64,000 nt of DNA from Aurantiacibacter gangjinensis (lineage in GTDB: Bacteria; Pseudomonadota; Alphaproteobacteria; Sphingomonadales; Sphingomonadaceae): assembly GCF_001886695.1 (NCBI RefSeq), contig NZ_CP018098.1:124001-188000 (forward strand), in the 5' to 3' direction. The position numbers were made by a program, and so were the translations under genes. Position 1 is the first letter of the stretch. Each line of letters opens with the position of its first letter. The notes beneath the pieces were generated by a model. It was not told the DNA's origin. It was given only the letters and a program-made list of their open reading frames with translations, and made no database searches. Below are positions 1 to 8,140 of this stretch, piece after piece.

Positions 1-390
1 ACCGGTCTCGGCTTCGATACGGGTAGGGCGCATATCGCCCGCGCGGCGCTCGAAGCGATGAGTCACCAGACGCACGACCTCGCGCTGGCCTTCGCAGCCG
101 ACGGCGCGCACTGGACCGGTCTGAAGGTGGATGGCGGCATGTCTGCCAATGACTGGATGGCGCAGGACATTGCCGACGTTCTAGGCCTGCCGGTGACGCG
201 GCCGGATTTCGTGGAGACGACCGCGCTCGGCGCGGCGATGCTCGCTGCCGTAGGATGCGGAATGCATGCTGATTTACAGGCAGCTGCGAATGCAATGATT
301 GGCAGCACGCGCACGTTCAGGCCGAACATGAATGCAGACACGCGGGACGAGCGCGTGGCGCGCTGGGAAGCGGCTATCGCGAAGGTCTAG
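1..390 (+). CDS. glpK: Glycerol kinase, C-terminal part (5' truncated by window)
   Basis: This is the C-terminal 129 residues of a glycerol kinase, which phosphorylates glycerol to sn-glycerol-3-phosphate with ATP. The frame is open from base 1, so the gene begins outside the window. The visible part has the FGGY-family C-terminal ATPase features: a segment reading LKVDGGMSANDWMAQ, in which the DGG and the following polar residues contact the adenine nucleotide, followed by VTRPDFVETTALGAAMLA, the usual GlpK motif with a conserved ETTALGAA. It ends just before the convergent DUF1465 gene, with only 6 bases between the stops. Other FGGY sugar kinases are possible, but the ETTALGAA stretch favours GlpK. 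Confidence 0.9.
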   Translation, partial: TGLGFDTGRAHIARAALEAMSHQTHDLALAFAADGAHWTGLKVDGGMSANDWMAQDIADVLGLPVTRPDFVETTALGAAMLAAVGCGMHADLQAAANAMIGSTRTFRPNMNADTRDERVARWEAAIAKV

Positions 391-396
391 CCTGCC

Positions 397-870
397 TCAA
401 CCGGCAAAGGCGCAGCCGAGCCGTTCGCGCAGGCGATGCACCGCAGCCGGTTGCAGCGCGAAGCTGGCGCGCCATGCCTTGTCCAGCCTCTCGACACGGG
501 CGTAAAACGCCACCGACCGCTCAACCAGGTCCGCGACGTAGTGCGGCAGCAGCCGCATCTGCGCAGCCTCCGGGGCTGCTTGGGCAGGTGGAAGACGGCC
601 ATGATGGCGCAGCTGGAACTCGGTCATTTCACCGGAGAAATAGGCTTTCTGGTTCAGCAGCCAGGCAATCGCATGCATCATGCGCGTCGTCGTGCGCAAT
701 GCCTCGCAGCTCATCGCCATGCGCATCATGCTGGCATCCTCGCCCAATCCGCCCACGCTCTCGCCCAGGTCGAACGCGGCGCGCGCCTCGTCGGCAAGGA
801 CAAGCGCGTCTTCATACAGCGTCTCGATGATGGAGGGGGAAATCGTCGCGGTGTGGGGCATGTCGGTCAT
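397..870 (-). CDS. rcdA: DUF1465 family protein, RcdA-like (regulator of CtrA degradation)
   Basis: The 157-residue protein matches the alphaproteobacterial DUF1465 family, to which Caulobacter RcdA belongs. RcdA is an adaptor in the ClpXP proteolysis hierarchy that helps remove the cell-cycle regulator CtrA. The ATG at 870 was chosen because the sequence from MTDMPHTATISPSIIETLY onward is family-like, whereas the 17 codons upstream are not. The protein is mostly helical: there is a helix-rich segment with paired methionines near residues 45-65, a conserved LNQKAYFSGEMTEFQ segment, and a tail ending LRERLGCAFAG. It is convergent with glpK. That it acts in CtrA degradation here is inferred from the family. 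Confidence 0.75.
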   Translation of the reverse strand: MTDMPHTATISPSIIETLYEDALVLADEARAAFDLGESVGGLGEDASMMRMAMSCEALRTTTRMMHAIAWLLNQKAYFSGEMTEFQLRHHGRLPPAQAAPEAAQMRLLPHYVADLVERSVAFYARVERLDKAWRASFALQPAAVHRLRERLGCAFAG

Positions 871-981
871 GGCTAATGTCTCCCTCGCGCCCCTGCCACA
901 GCACCATTGGTTAATCTGCACAAGCTTTCCACCCTGTCCCGATGGGATACGGATTTTCTGCGGTAACCTGCGCTGCTGCCG

Positions 982-1182
982 TCAGGCTATGATGTCCGGG
1001 GTGAGATAGTCCTCGAATACGGCGATCTGGTCTTTCAGCAAGAGCTTGCGTTTCTTCAGCCGGGCGACCTGCAACTGGTCCGGCCCGCCGGTATCGGACA
1101 GCGCGGAAATGGCGATGTCGAGATCGCGATGCTCGGTGCGCAGGGCCGCCAGCCGTTTTCGCATTTCGTCTTCGGTCATGCC
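982..1182 (-). CDS. YdcH-like DUF465 protein
   Basis: This 66-residue helical protein belongs to the small YdcH/DUF465 family. It starts MTEDEMRKRLAAL, continues with a segment on the pattern RTEHRDLDIAI, and then has a basic helix reading LKKRKLLLKDQI, which is the characteristic family end. The ATG at 1182 is preferred because the codons upstream of it look non-coding. The function of the family is unknown; members are predicted two-helix hairpins. A second, shorter YdcH-like gene lies 210 bases away on the opposite strand and reads outward. Confidence 0.75.
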   Translation of the reverse strand, partial: GMTEDEMRKRLAALRTEHRDLDIAISALSDTGGPDQLQVARLKKRKLLLKDQIAVFEDYLTPDIIA

Positions 1183-1392
1183 GTGGCTTCCCTCGATATC
1201 GCACCACTTTGCGGCGGGTATTTTCCCCCATCGGGATGGCTCTGCCAAGAGGCGTTTCATCGCCTGCGATTTGGCGGAACGCGACTATTATGATTTTATG
1301 ACACTCACGCGGCACTCGCCGCATGGCGAGTCGCTGCGATGGGTCCCCCGCAGGCCGGATGGTCCGGCCCGCATCCCAACAGGAGACTGCTC

Positions 1393-1548
1393 ATGGAAAC
1401 TTCGCATGTCCACGCCCTTCAGCAAAAGCATTCCGGGCTCGACAAACAGCTGCGCGAAGAGATGAACAGGCCCGCTCCCGACAGTGCGAAGATCCAGGCG
1501 CTCAAGAAAATGAAGCTGCGTGTGAAAGAAGAGATCGCGCTGAACTGA
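1393..1548 (+). CDS. Short YdcH-like DUF465 protein
   Basis: This 51-residue protein begins METSHVHALQQKHSGLDKQ and ends in a lysine-rich helix, KMKLRVKEEIALN, which is typical of the short sphingomonad DUF465 proteins. An AGGAGA ribosome-binding site ends 7 bases before the ATG and fixes the start at 1393. It lies divergent to the longer family member at 982-1182 and just upstream of ptsP. The two YdcH copies are not near-identical, so they are distinct paralogues rather than a recent duplication. Function is unknown. Confidence 0.75.
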   Translation: METSHVHALQQKHSGLDKQLREEMNRPAPDSAKIQALKKMKLRVKEEIALN

Positions 1549-1648
1549 AGGCGGCCACGCAAATCGGTCACGTGAAAAGGCGCGGGCCGTGCCGCTCGCG
1601 CCTGCTCACGATTTGCAAAACATTTCCTGTGCTATAGCAGGCGGTGTA

Positions 1649-3925
1649 ATGTCAGCTGCCGCTTCTTCCGCCCGCCTGATCCTGACCCGCCTTCACGAAG
1701 TGATGGCGGCGCGCACCCACGCGCAGGGCAAGCTGAACCGCGTGGTGGAGCTGATCGGAGAGTCGCTGGATAGCGAAGTCTGCTCGATCTACCTGCTGCG
1801 CGACGGCATGCTGGAACTGTTCGCCACGCGCGGGCTGAACCAGGCGGCGGTTCATGTTACCCGGCTGGGCGTGGGGGAGGGGCTGACCGGCACCATCGCC
1901 CAGAATATCGAGACGCTGAACCTCGACGAGGCAGCGACCCATCCAGAATTCCAATACCGCCCCGAAACCGGCGAGGAGAAGTTCCACTCCTTCGCTGGCG
2001 TGCCCATCGTGCGGCGGGAGCGCGCCATCGGCGTGGTCTGCGTGCAGCATATCGATCCGCGCCGCTACGAGGATGTGGAGATCGAGGCGCTGCAAACGGT
2101 GGCCATGGTGCTGGCCGAGCTCATCACCAATGCCGGGCTGGTCGACGAGGAAGAGATCGCCGGTGCGTCCGCCGAAGCGCAGACCGGACAGGTGACCATC
2201 GAAGGGCTGAAACTGGTGAAGGGCCTCGCCATCGGACAGGCCGTCTTCCACCAGCCGCGCGTGACCATTGAGCAGGTGGTGGCGGAAGACGTGGAGGCGG
2301 AGAGGCAGCGCGTTTACCTCGCTTTCGACCGCATGCGCGAACAGATCGACAATATGGCGAGCCAGGCCGAATTCGGCGTGGGCGAAGAGCACGAGCAGGT
2401 TCTCCAAACCTACAAGATGTTCGCCTACGACGAAGGCTGGAGCCGCCGCATCAACGAGGCGATTGATAGCGGCCTCACGGCAGAGGCTGCCATCGAGCGT
2501 GTTCAGCAGCGCACCCGCATGCGCATGCGCGAGATTTCCGACCCGCTCCTGCAGGATCGGATGCATGATTTGGAAGATCTGGCGAACAGGCTGATCCGCA
2601 TCGTGTCCGGCCAATTGGGTACCGCGGCACAGAAGGGGCTGACGAAGGACTCCATCCTCGTCGCCAAGAATCTCGGTCCGGCCGAGCTGCTGGAATATGA
2701 CAAGCGGCGCCTGAAAGGCGTGGTGCTGGAGGAAGGCAGTCTCACCGCGCATGTCGTGATCGTGGCGCGTGCCATGGGCGTACCGGTGATCGGGCGGGCG
2801 AAGAACGTGCGCGGGCTGGTGCGTGATGGCGACGAAATGCTGGTGGATGGCGATGCTGGCACGGTCACCCTGCGCCCTTCCGGCGGAGTGCTGACCGCTT
2901 TCGAAGCGCGCTTTGCACAAAGCCGCGCCAAGCGCGCCGCCTATGCCGAACTGCGCGATGTCGAGCCTTTCACCCGCGATGGCGAGCGCATCGAGGTTAT
3001 GATGAATGCAGGGCTTCGCGATGATGTCGGCATGCTGGCGATGACGGGGGCGGACGGGATCGGCCTTTATCGCACCGAATTCCAGTTCCTCGTTTCCGCC
3101 GCCCTGCCGCAGCGCGAGCGGCAGGCGCGCCTCTATCGCGATGTGCTGGATGCGGCGAAGGGCAAGAAGGTCATCTTCCGCACGGTCGATATCGGCGGCG
3201 ACAAGTCGCTGCCTTATATCTCCAGCGAGAACGCCAAGGAGGACGAGAACCCCGCCATGGGCTGGCGTGCGCTTCGCCTGGCGCTGGAGCGCAAGGGGCT
3301 GATGAAAGCGCAGGCCCGTGCTTTGCTGGAAGGCTGCGCCGGGCGGGAGCTGAACGTGATGTTCCCCATGGTCAGCGAACCGTGGGAATTCGATGCCGCC
3401 AAAGAGGTGTTCGATCAGCAGCTCGATTACCTGAAAAAGCGAAAGCACCAGCTTCCCAGCGCCATCAATTTCGGAGTCATGCTGGAAGTGCCATCTTTGG
3501 CCGAGACGCTGGACCTGCTGATTCCGCGCCTGAAGTTCATTTCGATCGGTACCAACGATCTCACGCAATTCCTGTTTGCTGCCGACCGGGCAAACCCGAT
3601 GCTGGCGGAACGCTATGACTGGGTGAGCCCGTCCATCCTGCGGTTCCTCAAGCGGGTGGTGCAAAGCTGCGTCGGCCACCCGGTGAATCTTGGCGTATGC
3701 GGTGAAATGGGCGGTCGCCGCTTGGAAGCGCTGGCCTTGCTCGGCCTCGGCATCCGCCGCCTCTCCATCACGCCTGCCGCTGTCGGTCCGATCAAGGAGC
3801 TGGTGCGCAAGATCGATACGCGCGAGATTGCCGATGCAATGAATGGCTGGCTGGCGAGCCCGCCGCCGGACATGCGCGTCGCACTGCAGGAGTGGGCCGA
3901 CGCGCGCGAAATCGACGTTGAATAG
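1649..3925 (+). CDS. ptsP: Phosphoenolpyruvate-protein phosphotransferase PtsP (enzyme I of the nitrogen PTS)
   Basis: The 758-residue protein has the PtsP layout. A GAF sensor domain (about residues 15-165) is followed by the PEP-utilizer N-terminal domain, the phosphohistidine swivel domain, and the C-terminal TIM barrel that binds PEP. The phosphorylated histidine is expected at His368 in the motif GSLTAHVVIVARAMG. The barrel carries GLYRTEFQFL, GGDKSLPY and the GTNDLTQFLFAADR signature. In the nitrogen PTS this enzyme takes phosphate from PEP and passes it to NPr, then to EIIA-Ntr, signalling nitrogen and carbon state. The ATG at 1649 is chosen because it starts MSAAASSARLILTRLHE, which is family-like. 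No other PTS gene is in the window. The usual fold and length are intact. Confidence 0.93.
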   Translation: MSAAASSARLILTRLHEVMAARTHAQGKLNRVVELIGESLDSEVCSIYLLRDGMLELFATRGLNQAAVHVTRLGVGEGLTGTIAQNIETLNLDEAATHPEFQYRPETGEEKFHSFAGVPIVRRERAIGVVCVQHIDPRRYEDVEIEALQTVAMVLAELITNAGLVDEEEIAGASAEAQTGQVTIEGLKLVKGLAIGQAVFHQPRVTIEQVVAEDVEAERQRVYLAFDRMREQIDNMASQAEFGVGEEHEQVLQTYKMFAYDEGWSRRINEAIDSGLTAEAAIERVQQRTRMRMREISDPLLQDRMHDLEDLANRLIRIVSGQLGTAAQKGLTKDSILVAKNLGPAELLEYDKRRLKGVVLEEGSLTAHVVIVARAMGVPVIGRAKNVRGLVRDGDEMLVDGDAGTVTLRPSGGVLTAFEARFAQSRAKRAAYAELRDVEPFTRDGERIEVMMNAGLRDDVGMLAMTGADGIGLYRTEFQFLVSAALPQRERQARLYRDVLDAAKGKKVIFRTVDIGGDKSLPYISSENAKEDENPAMGWRALRLALERKGLMKAQARALLEGCAGRELNVMFPMVSEPWEFDAAKEVFDQQLDYLKKRKHQLPSAINFGVMLEVPSLAETLDLLIPRLKFISIGTNDLTQFLFAADRANPMLAERYDWVSPSILRFLKRVVQSCVGHPVNLGVCGEMGGRRLEALALLGLGIRRLSITPAAVGPIKELVRKIDTREIADAMNGWLASPPPDMRVALQEWADAREIDVE

Positions 3926-4051
3926 TGTATTTGCGAATAGGCCGCGAGAACGTTTGCACTGCACAATAACTTGACAGGCGCGCGCCCGCGCGATTGTGGT
4001 CTCTTTCACCAAGGTTCGCATTGGAACCAGCAGCCCCCAGCTGGAGCGGTC

Positions 4052-5236
4052 ATGACCGATACTGAAGACTCGTTTGACGAAGACGCGCCCGAGCCGTCTC
4101 CCGCGCCGCAGGGTATCGGGCCGCAATTGCGCGCCGCGCGCGAAGTGAGAGGGTTGTCGCTGGCGCAGCTGGCTTCCGAAACGCGCATCTCCCGTCCCCA
4201 TCTCGAACACATGGAAGCCGGGGAATTCGGCAAGCTGCCGGGCCGCACTTACGCCATCGGTTTCGCGCGCACGGTCGCCAAGACAATAGGGCTCGACCAG
4301 GAAGACGTGGTCAGCATGGTGCGCGCCGAAATCGACGCTGCCGAACAGGAAGCTGCCGCAGCGTCTGGCGGCGGGCGCGGCAAGTTCGAACCGGGCGATC
4401 CCAGCCGCTCGCCGGGTGGCGGGCTGCTGTGGTTTTCGCTTATTGCCGTCGCGATCCTGCTGGTAGGCATTTTCTTCGCCGCGCGCGCTCTGTTCCAGCC
4501 GACGGCCGAGCTGCCCTCGCTGGTCGAGCAGCAGCAGGCCGAAGAAGCCGAGGCTGCTGCAGCGACCGCCGCCGCGCGGCAAGAGCAGGCCGCCGCTGCG
4601 CCGGAGATCGATACGAGCGGCGAGGTCGTGTTTACTGCCGAGGGCGAGACCTGGGTGCGTTTCTACGACGGCAATGGCCGCGTTCTGCAGGAAGGCACGA
4701 TGACCGAGGGCGACACCTTCACCCTGCCAGCCGATGCCGTCGATCCGCAAATCATCACCGGCCGCCCCGATCGCCTCGCCATCACCATTGGCGGCCAGCC
4801 CGTGGCCAAGCTCTCGACCGAGCTGGAAACGATACAGGACGTGCCGATCTCGGCAGAGGCGCTGCTGTCGCGCACCGGTGTGGCGCAGACCATCGGGTTC
4901 GCACTCGGTAGCCGCGTCGTGCCTGCAACGCAGCCGACGACGAATGAGCCCGTAAATCCGGCGTCTGTGCCTGCGCGCCCGCAGCCCGCTGCCACACAGA
5001 CAAGCGCGCCGCCGGCTCCTGCGCGTCCTGCCGCCTCGCCGAGCCCGCAACCCACGCCGCGTCCGACCGCTACGCCGACGCGCCCCCCTACGCCCGCGCC
5101 GCAGCCCACCCCTACGCAGCAGCCCGACCAGGCTCCGGTGTCCGACACACCCGAGCCCGCCCCTACGCCGCCTGCGCAGACGCCGACGGCCAGCGATGCA
5201 GCGTCATCGGGCGAGGAATCGGACGGGCAGCTATAG
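4052..5236 (+). CDS. RodZ-like helix-turn-helix membrane protein
   Basis: This 394-residue protein has a RodZ-type layout. A Cro/C1-like HTH lies at about residues 25-95, with LRAAREVRGLSLAQLASET and then RPHLEHMEAGEF. One transmembrane helix sits at about residues 123-146 (LWFSLIAVAILLVGIFFAA), followed by an alanine/glutamine-rich linker. A beta-rich periplasmic DUF4115 domain lies at about 190-275 (EGETWVRFYDGNGRVLQEG). The last roughly 100 residues are Pro/Ala/Thr-rich low-complexity sequence. RodZ links MreB to the cell-wall elongation machinery. The low-complexity tail is longer than in classical RodZ. The ATG at 4052 is preferred over an upstream in-frame start because MTDTEDSFDEDAPEP is a plausible acidic N-terminus. 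Confidence 0.8.
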   Translation: MTDTEDSFDEDAPEPSPAPQGIGPQLRAAREVRGLSLAQLASETRISRPHLEHMEAGEFGKLPGRTYAIGFARTVAKTIGLDQEDVVSMVRAEIDAAEQEAAAASGGGRGKFEPGDPSRSPGGGLLWFSLIAVAILLVGIFFAARALFQPTAELPSLVEQQQAEEAEAAAATAAARQEQAAAAPEIDTSGEVVFTAEGETWVRFYDGNGRVLQEGTMTEGDTFTLPADAVDPQIITGRPDRLAITIGGQPVAKLSTELETIQDVPISAEALLSRTGVAQTIGFALGSRVVPATQPTTNEPVNPASVPARPQPAATQTSAPPAPARPAASPSPQPTPRPTATPTRPPTPAPQPTPTQQPDQAPVSDTPEPAPTPPAQTPTASDAASSGEESDGQL

Positions 5237-5367
5237 CCTGCCAGAACGTCGGGGAAACACGGGGTGGCGCGGCTTTCCGGCGCGCGTTAATCGGCTATCT
5301 TGGTTAATGCCTGCATGGTGCGATAAGGCCGCACCGCGGCGATCACGTTTTAAGGAGTGAATGCGCG

Positions 5368-6345
5368 ATGACCGGATGGATGACAGCCACCAAATCTGCT
5401 GCCGGAAAACGCCTTGCCATAGGGCGTGCAGCCATCTGCGCCGGTGTGTTCGCGCTCGCCATCCCGCTGCCTGCCACTGCGCAGACGGATCGCCGGCTCG
5501 ACCGGATCGAGCAGGAAATCAGCGCCTTGCAGCGCGCCGTCTTCCCCGGCGGTGACGAGCGGTTCTTCGAGCCGGAAATTCGCCCCGAGGCGCAGCCCAC
5601 GCAGAACGCCACCCCGCAAGTGGGCGCATCCGCGCTGACCGGTGTGCTGACGCGGCTCGACGCCATTGAGGCGCAGCTCGCCCGCCTGACCGCAGCCACC
5701 GAGGTGAATGAGAACGCGCTCGCCACGCTGGAAATGCGGATCATAAATCTCGAAGGCCGCGCGGCCACGACCGCACCGGCTCCGACGAGGCCCGCCAATT
5801 CGGGTTCGCAAGCGACCGGCGTGATCCCAGTGCCCGGTGACGATGATACGGTGGAAGTCGCAGTGGCCGACACGCCGCCGCCTCCTCCTGCCGCCTCCAG
5901 CCCCAGCGAAGCGCGCATCGCGGCAGTGCAGGCGATCGCTAAGCCCGCCACGGGCGATGCGGGCGATGACGAATATGTCTATGGCTTCCGCCTGTGGGAT
6001 GCAGGCTTCTATCCCGAGGCGCAGCAGCAGCTTTCATTGTTCTTAGAACAGTATCCAAACCATCCGCGCGTGACCTATGGCCGCAACCTCCTCGGTCGTG
6101 CTTTCCTCGATGCGGGCGAGCCGCGCGCGGCAGCGACGCACTTCTTCCAGAATTACCAGTCTGACAATCAGAGCGCCCGCGCGCCCGACAGCCTGCTGTA
6201 TCTGGCGGAAAGCATGATTGCGCTGGGCGACACCAATCGCGCCTGCATCGCGCTGGCCGAGTTCGGCGACACTTATCCCGCACTCGCCATCGGGCGACTG
6301 CAAAGCATGTATGATGGCCTGAATGGCCGCGTCGACTGCAATTGA
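5368..6345 (+). CDS. cpoB: CpoB/YbgF-like periplasmic protein of the Tol-Pal system
   Basis: The 325-residue protein has an N-terminal signal peptide ending near ATAQ (residue 39). A short coiled-coil follows (RRLDRIEQEISALQRAVF), then a second helical region and a Pro/Ala-rich linker, and a C-terminal tetratricopeptide-like domain from about residue 205 (YVYGFRLWDAGFYPEAQQQ). This is the CpoB (YbgF) layout. CpoB interacts with TolA and coordinates outer-membrane constriction with peptidoglycan synthesis. In many alphaproteobacteria cpoB sits between pal and tilS; here tilS starts 23 bases before its stop, which fits that arrangement, although tol and pal genes are not adjacent upstream. The exact ATG is uncertain; another in-frame ATG lies 4 codons downstream. 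Confidence 0.8.
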   Translation: MTGWMTATKSAAGKRLAIGRAAICAGVFALAIPLPATAQTDRRLDRIEQEISALQRAVFPGGDERFFEPEIRPEAQPTQNATPQVGASALTGVLTRLDAIEAQLARLTAATEVNENALATLEMRIINLEGRAATTAPAPTRPANSGSQATGVIPVPGDDDTVEVAVADTPPPPPAASSPSEARIAAVQAIAKPATGDAGDDEYVYGFRLWDAGFYPEAQQQLSLFLEQYPNHPRVTYGRNLLGRAFLDAGEPRAAATHFFQNYQSDNQSARAPDSLLYLAESMIALGDTNRACIALAEFGDTYPALAIGRLQSMYDGLNGRVDCN

Positions 6346-7294
6346 TCCGGAACTGGTAGAGGCGCTCTACGAGAAGTTCAGCGCTTCCATTCCGGACTGG
6401 CATCCGGCCACCTCCCTGGGGCTGGCGGTTTCCGGCGGTCCGGATTCCATGGCCATGCTATTGCTTTGCCATGAGTTCTTCGAGCCTATCGAAGTGGCGA
6501 CCGTCAATCATGGCCTGCGGCCGGAATCCGATGCGGAGTGTGAATTGGTGCAATCCGTTTGTGCCGCGCGTGACATTCCATGCACCGTACTCAGAGTCCA
6601 TGTGGCGGAGGGAAACCTGCAGGGCGAAGCGCGAAAGGCTAGGTACGCCGCCCTTACGCAGTGGGCACAGCAACGTAGGCTGGGCGCAATCGCGACTGCC
6701 CACCACGTCGACGACCAGGCCGAAACGCTGTTGATGCGACTCAATCGTGGTAGCGGGCTGTCAGGTTTGGCAGGCATTCGGCGGCGTACAAGGCTGGATG
6801 ACGGCAAGACCTGGCTGGTGCGACCGGTTCTCGATTTTCGCCGCGACGATTTGCGCGCCGTGGTGGACGAGGCAGGGCTTCCCTTTGTTGATGATCCGTC
6901 CAACACGAACATCCAATTTGAAAGGGTGCAAATCCGCCGCGCTCTTGCGAAAGCGGATTGGCTGGACCCGGTCATGATGGCCCGGTCGACCGAGTATTTG
7001 GAAAAGGCAGATCGCAGTCTGCGCGGGATGAGCAGAGCCGTGTGGGACGCGCATGCGCTTGTCCGCGAGGACGTCATCATCTTTCCGGATTCGGACTGGA
7101 CCGAGATCGTCGCGAACCAGTTGCTTTTTGCTGCTCAGCGCTTCCAAGCAGAACTTGCGCTTGGCGAAGCATCGGCGTTTATCGAACGGCTTCTGCGCGA
7201 CGGCGCGAACAAGGCAAATGTCGCTGGGCTTCTTATTGAAAAGCGCGGTAGTGAATGGCATGTCAGCCCAGAGCCGCCGCGTCGCTCTCGCTGA
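6323..7294 (+). CDS. tilS: tRNA(Ile)-lysidine synthetase TilS
   Basis: TilS converts the wobble cytidine of the CAU-anticodon isoleucine tRNA to lysidine using ATP and lysine, which is essential for reading AUA. The 323-residue protein has the PP-loop SGGPDS at residues 37-42. It continues with TVNHGLRPESDAEC, TAHHVDDQAETLLMRL (the HxxDDxxET signature) and a C-terminal helical part. It is shorter than E. coli TilS and lacks the long C-terminal domain, as is common in alphaproteobacteria. It overlaps the end of cpoB by 23 bases. Its base composition is visibly less GC-rich, and its codon use less biased, than in the flanking genes. Confidence 0.93.
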   Translation: MAASTAIDPELVEALYEKFSASIPDWHPATSLGLAVSGGPDSMAMLLLCHEFFEPIEVATVNHGLRPESDAECELVQSVCAARDIPCTVLRVHVAEGNLQGEARKARYAALTQWAQQRRLGAIATAHHVDDQAETLLMRLNRGSGLSGLAGIRRRTRLDDGKTWLVRPVLDFRRDDLRAVVDEAGLPFVDDPSNTNIQFERVQIRRALAKADWLDPVMMARSTEYLEKADRSLRGMSRAVWDAHALVREDVIIFPDSDWTEIVANQLLFAAQRFQAELALGEASAFIERLLRDGANKANVAGLLIEKRGSEWHVSPEPPRRSR

Positions 7295-7376
7295 AACCTG
7301 CCCGATTTGCCCTACACTGCATCGCTGCGGCTTCGGCTCGCAATTTCGGTTTGCGGTCCATACGAAAGGGGCCGGA

Positions 7377-8048
7377 CTACTCGGTCCGCAGCGAACCACC
7401 CACGCCCGTCATCACGCCATCGGTAATGATCATCACATCGCCGATCTCGGCTTCGTCGAACAGGCGGCTTGCGAACTCGTCGGGCACGGCGATGCAGCCG
7501 TGGCTGGCATAGCCGTTTTCCACCGTGGAGCCGCCGTGGATGGCAATGCCGTCCCAAGTCAGGCGCAGCGTCCACGGCATGGGCGCATCGTTGTAGAGGC
7601 TGGAGGTGTTGTAGCGTTCCTTGGTCAGGATCGGGAAAGTGCCGGTGGGCGTGGGATGCTCCGGCGTGCCGAGCAGCGCCGCGGCGGCGCCGATTTCGTA
7701 GCCGTTGCGGAAGACGCTGATGACGCGCGCCTGCAAGTCCACCGTCATCACAAGCGGGCCGTCGGGCACGCCTTCATCGTCCCAATGCCATTCGCCGTAG
7801 CGGATGGGGCCTTCGATGGGCAGCACCCGCTTGATGACGAAAGGATCGTCCGGATCGTAGGCGGGCGTGTCCTGCGCGACTTCGTTGGTGACGAAGGTTA
7901 CGGCGTCGTCCATCGCCGCCTCGCTATCAGCTACGATACCGCGCGCAGCTTCCTGCGCCTCTGTACCGCCGCCCATCAGCGCGACGCCGCCCACGGCCAG
8001 CAGCACGGCTGCCAGCACGCCCGCAATCCATTTGATAAGCATCGTCAT
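7377..8048 (-). CDS. L,D-transpeptidase family protein (YkuD domain)
   Basis: The protein is 223 residues long from the ATG at 8048. An N-terminal hydrophobic segment (MLIKWIAGVLAAVLLAVGG) acts as a signal peptide or membrane anchor. The C-terminal YkuD domain shows IAIHGG followed by the catalytic motif SHGCI, with His183 and Cys185. L,D-transpeptidases cross-link peptidoglycan stem peptides in a penicillin-insensitive way or attach proteins to the wall. The usual SHGCIR continuation is SHGCIAV here, so the Arg after the Cys is replaced, but the catalytic Cys is present. It lies downstream of the ppc-like gene on the same strand, 92 bases after its stop, and may be transcribed separately. 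Start sites at 8042 and upstream are also possible. Confidence 0.85.
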   Translation of the reverse strand: MTMLIKWIAGVLAAVLLAVGGVALMGGGTEAQEAARGIVADSEAAMDDAVTFVTNEVAQDTPAYDPDDPFVIKRVLPIEGPIRYGEWHWDDEGVPDGPLVMTVDLQARVISVFRNGYEIGAAAALLGTPEHPTPTGTFPILTKERYNTSSLYNDAPMPWTLRLTWDGIAIHGGSTVENGYASHGCIAVPDEFASRLFDEAEIGDVMIITDGVMTGVGGSLRTE

Positions 8049-8140
8049 CCTGCCTCCATGGCGCGCATCGGCGCTGATTTCCATTGGCCTGGCGCCTGAG
8101 TCCCGAAATGGAACGACGAGCGCAGCCCGGTCACCCGCGC

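Noticed and set aside
1314-1331. ACTCGCC-N4-GGCGAGT inverted repeat before the short YdcH-like gene
   Set aside because: It is short, has no T-run, and lies in an unremarkable intergenic stretch; its role cannot be supported.
1652-5050. Very long open frame on the minus strand (1132 codons)
   Set aside because: It lies antisense to ptsP and the RodZ-like gene, whose protein motifs are clear. The antisense translation has no family-like features and is rich in His/Arg/Gly, as antisense frames of GC-rich genes are.
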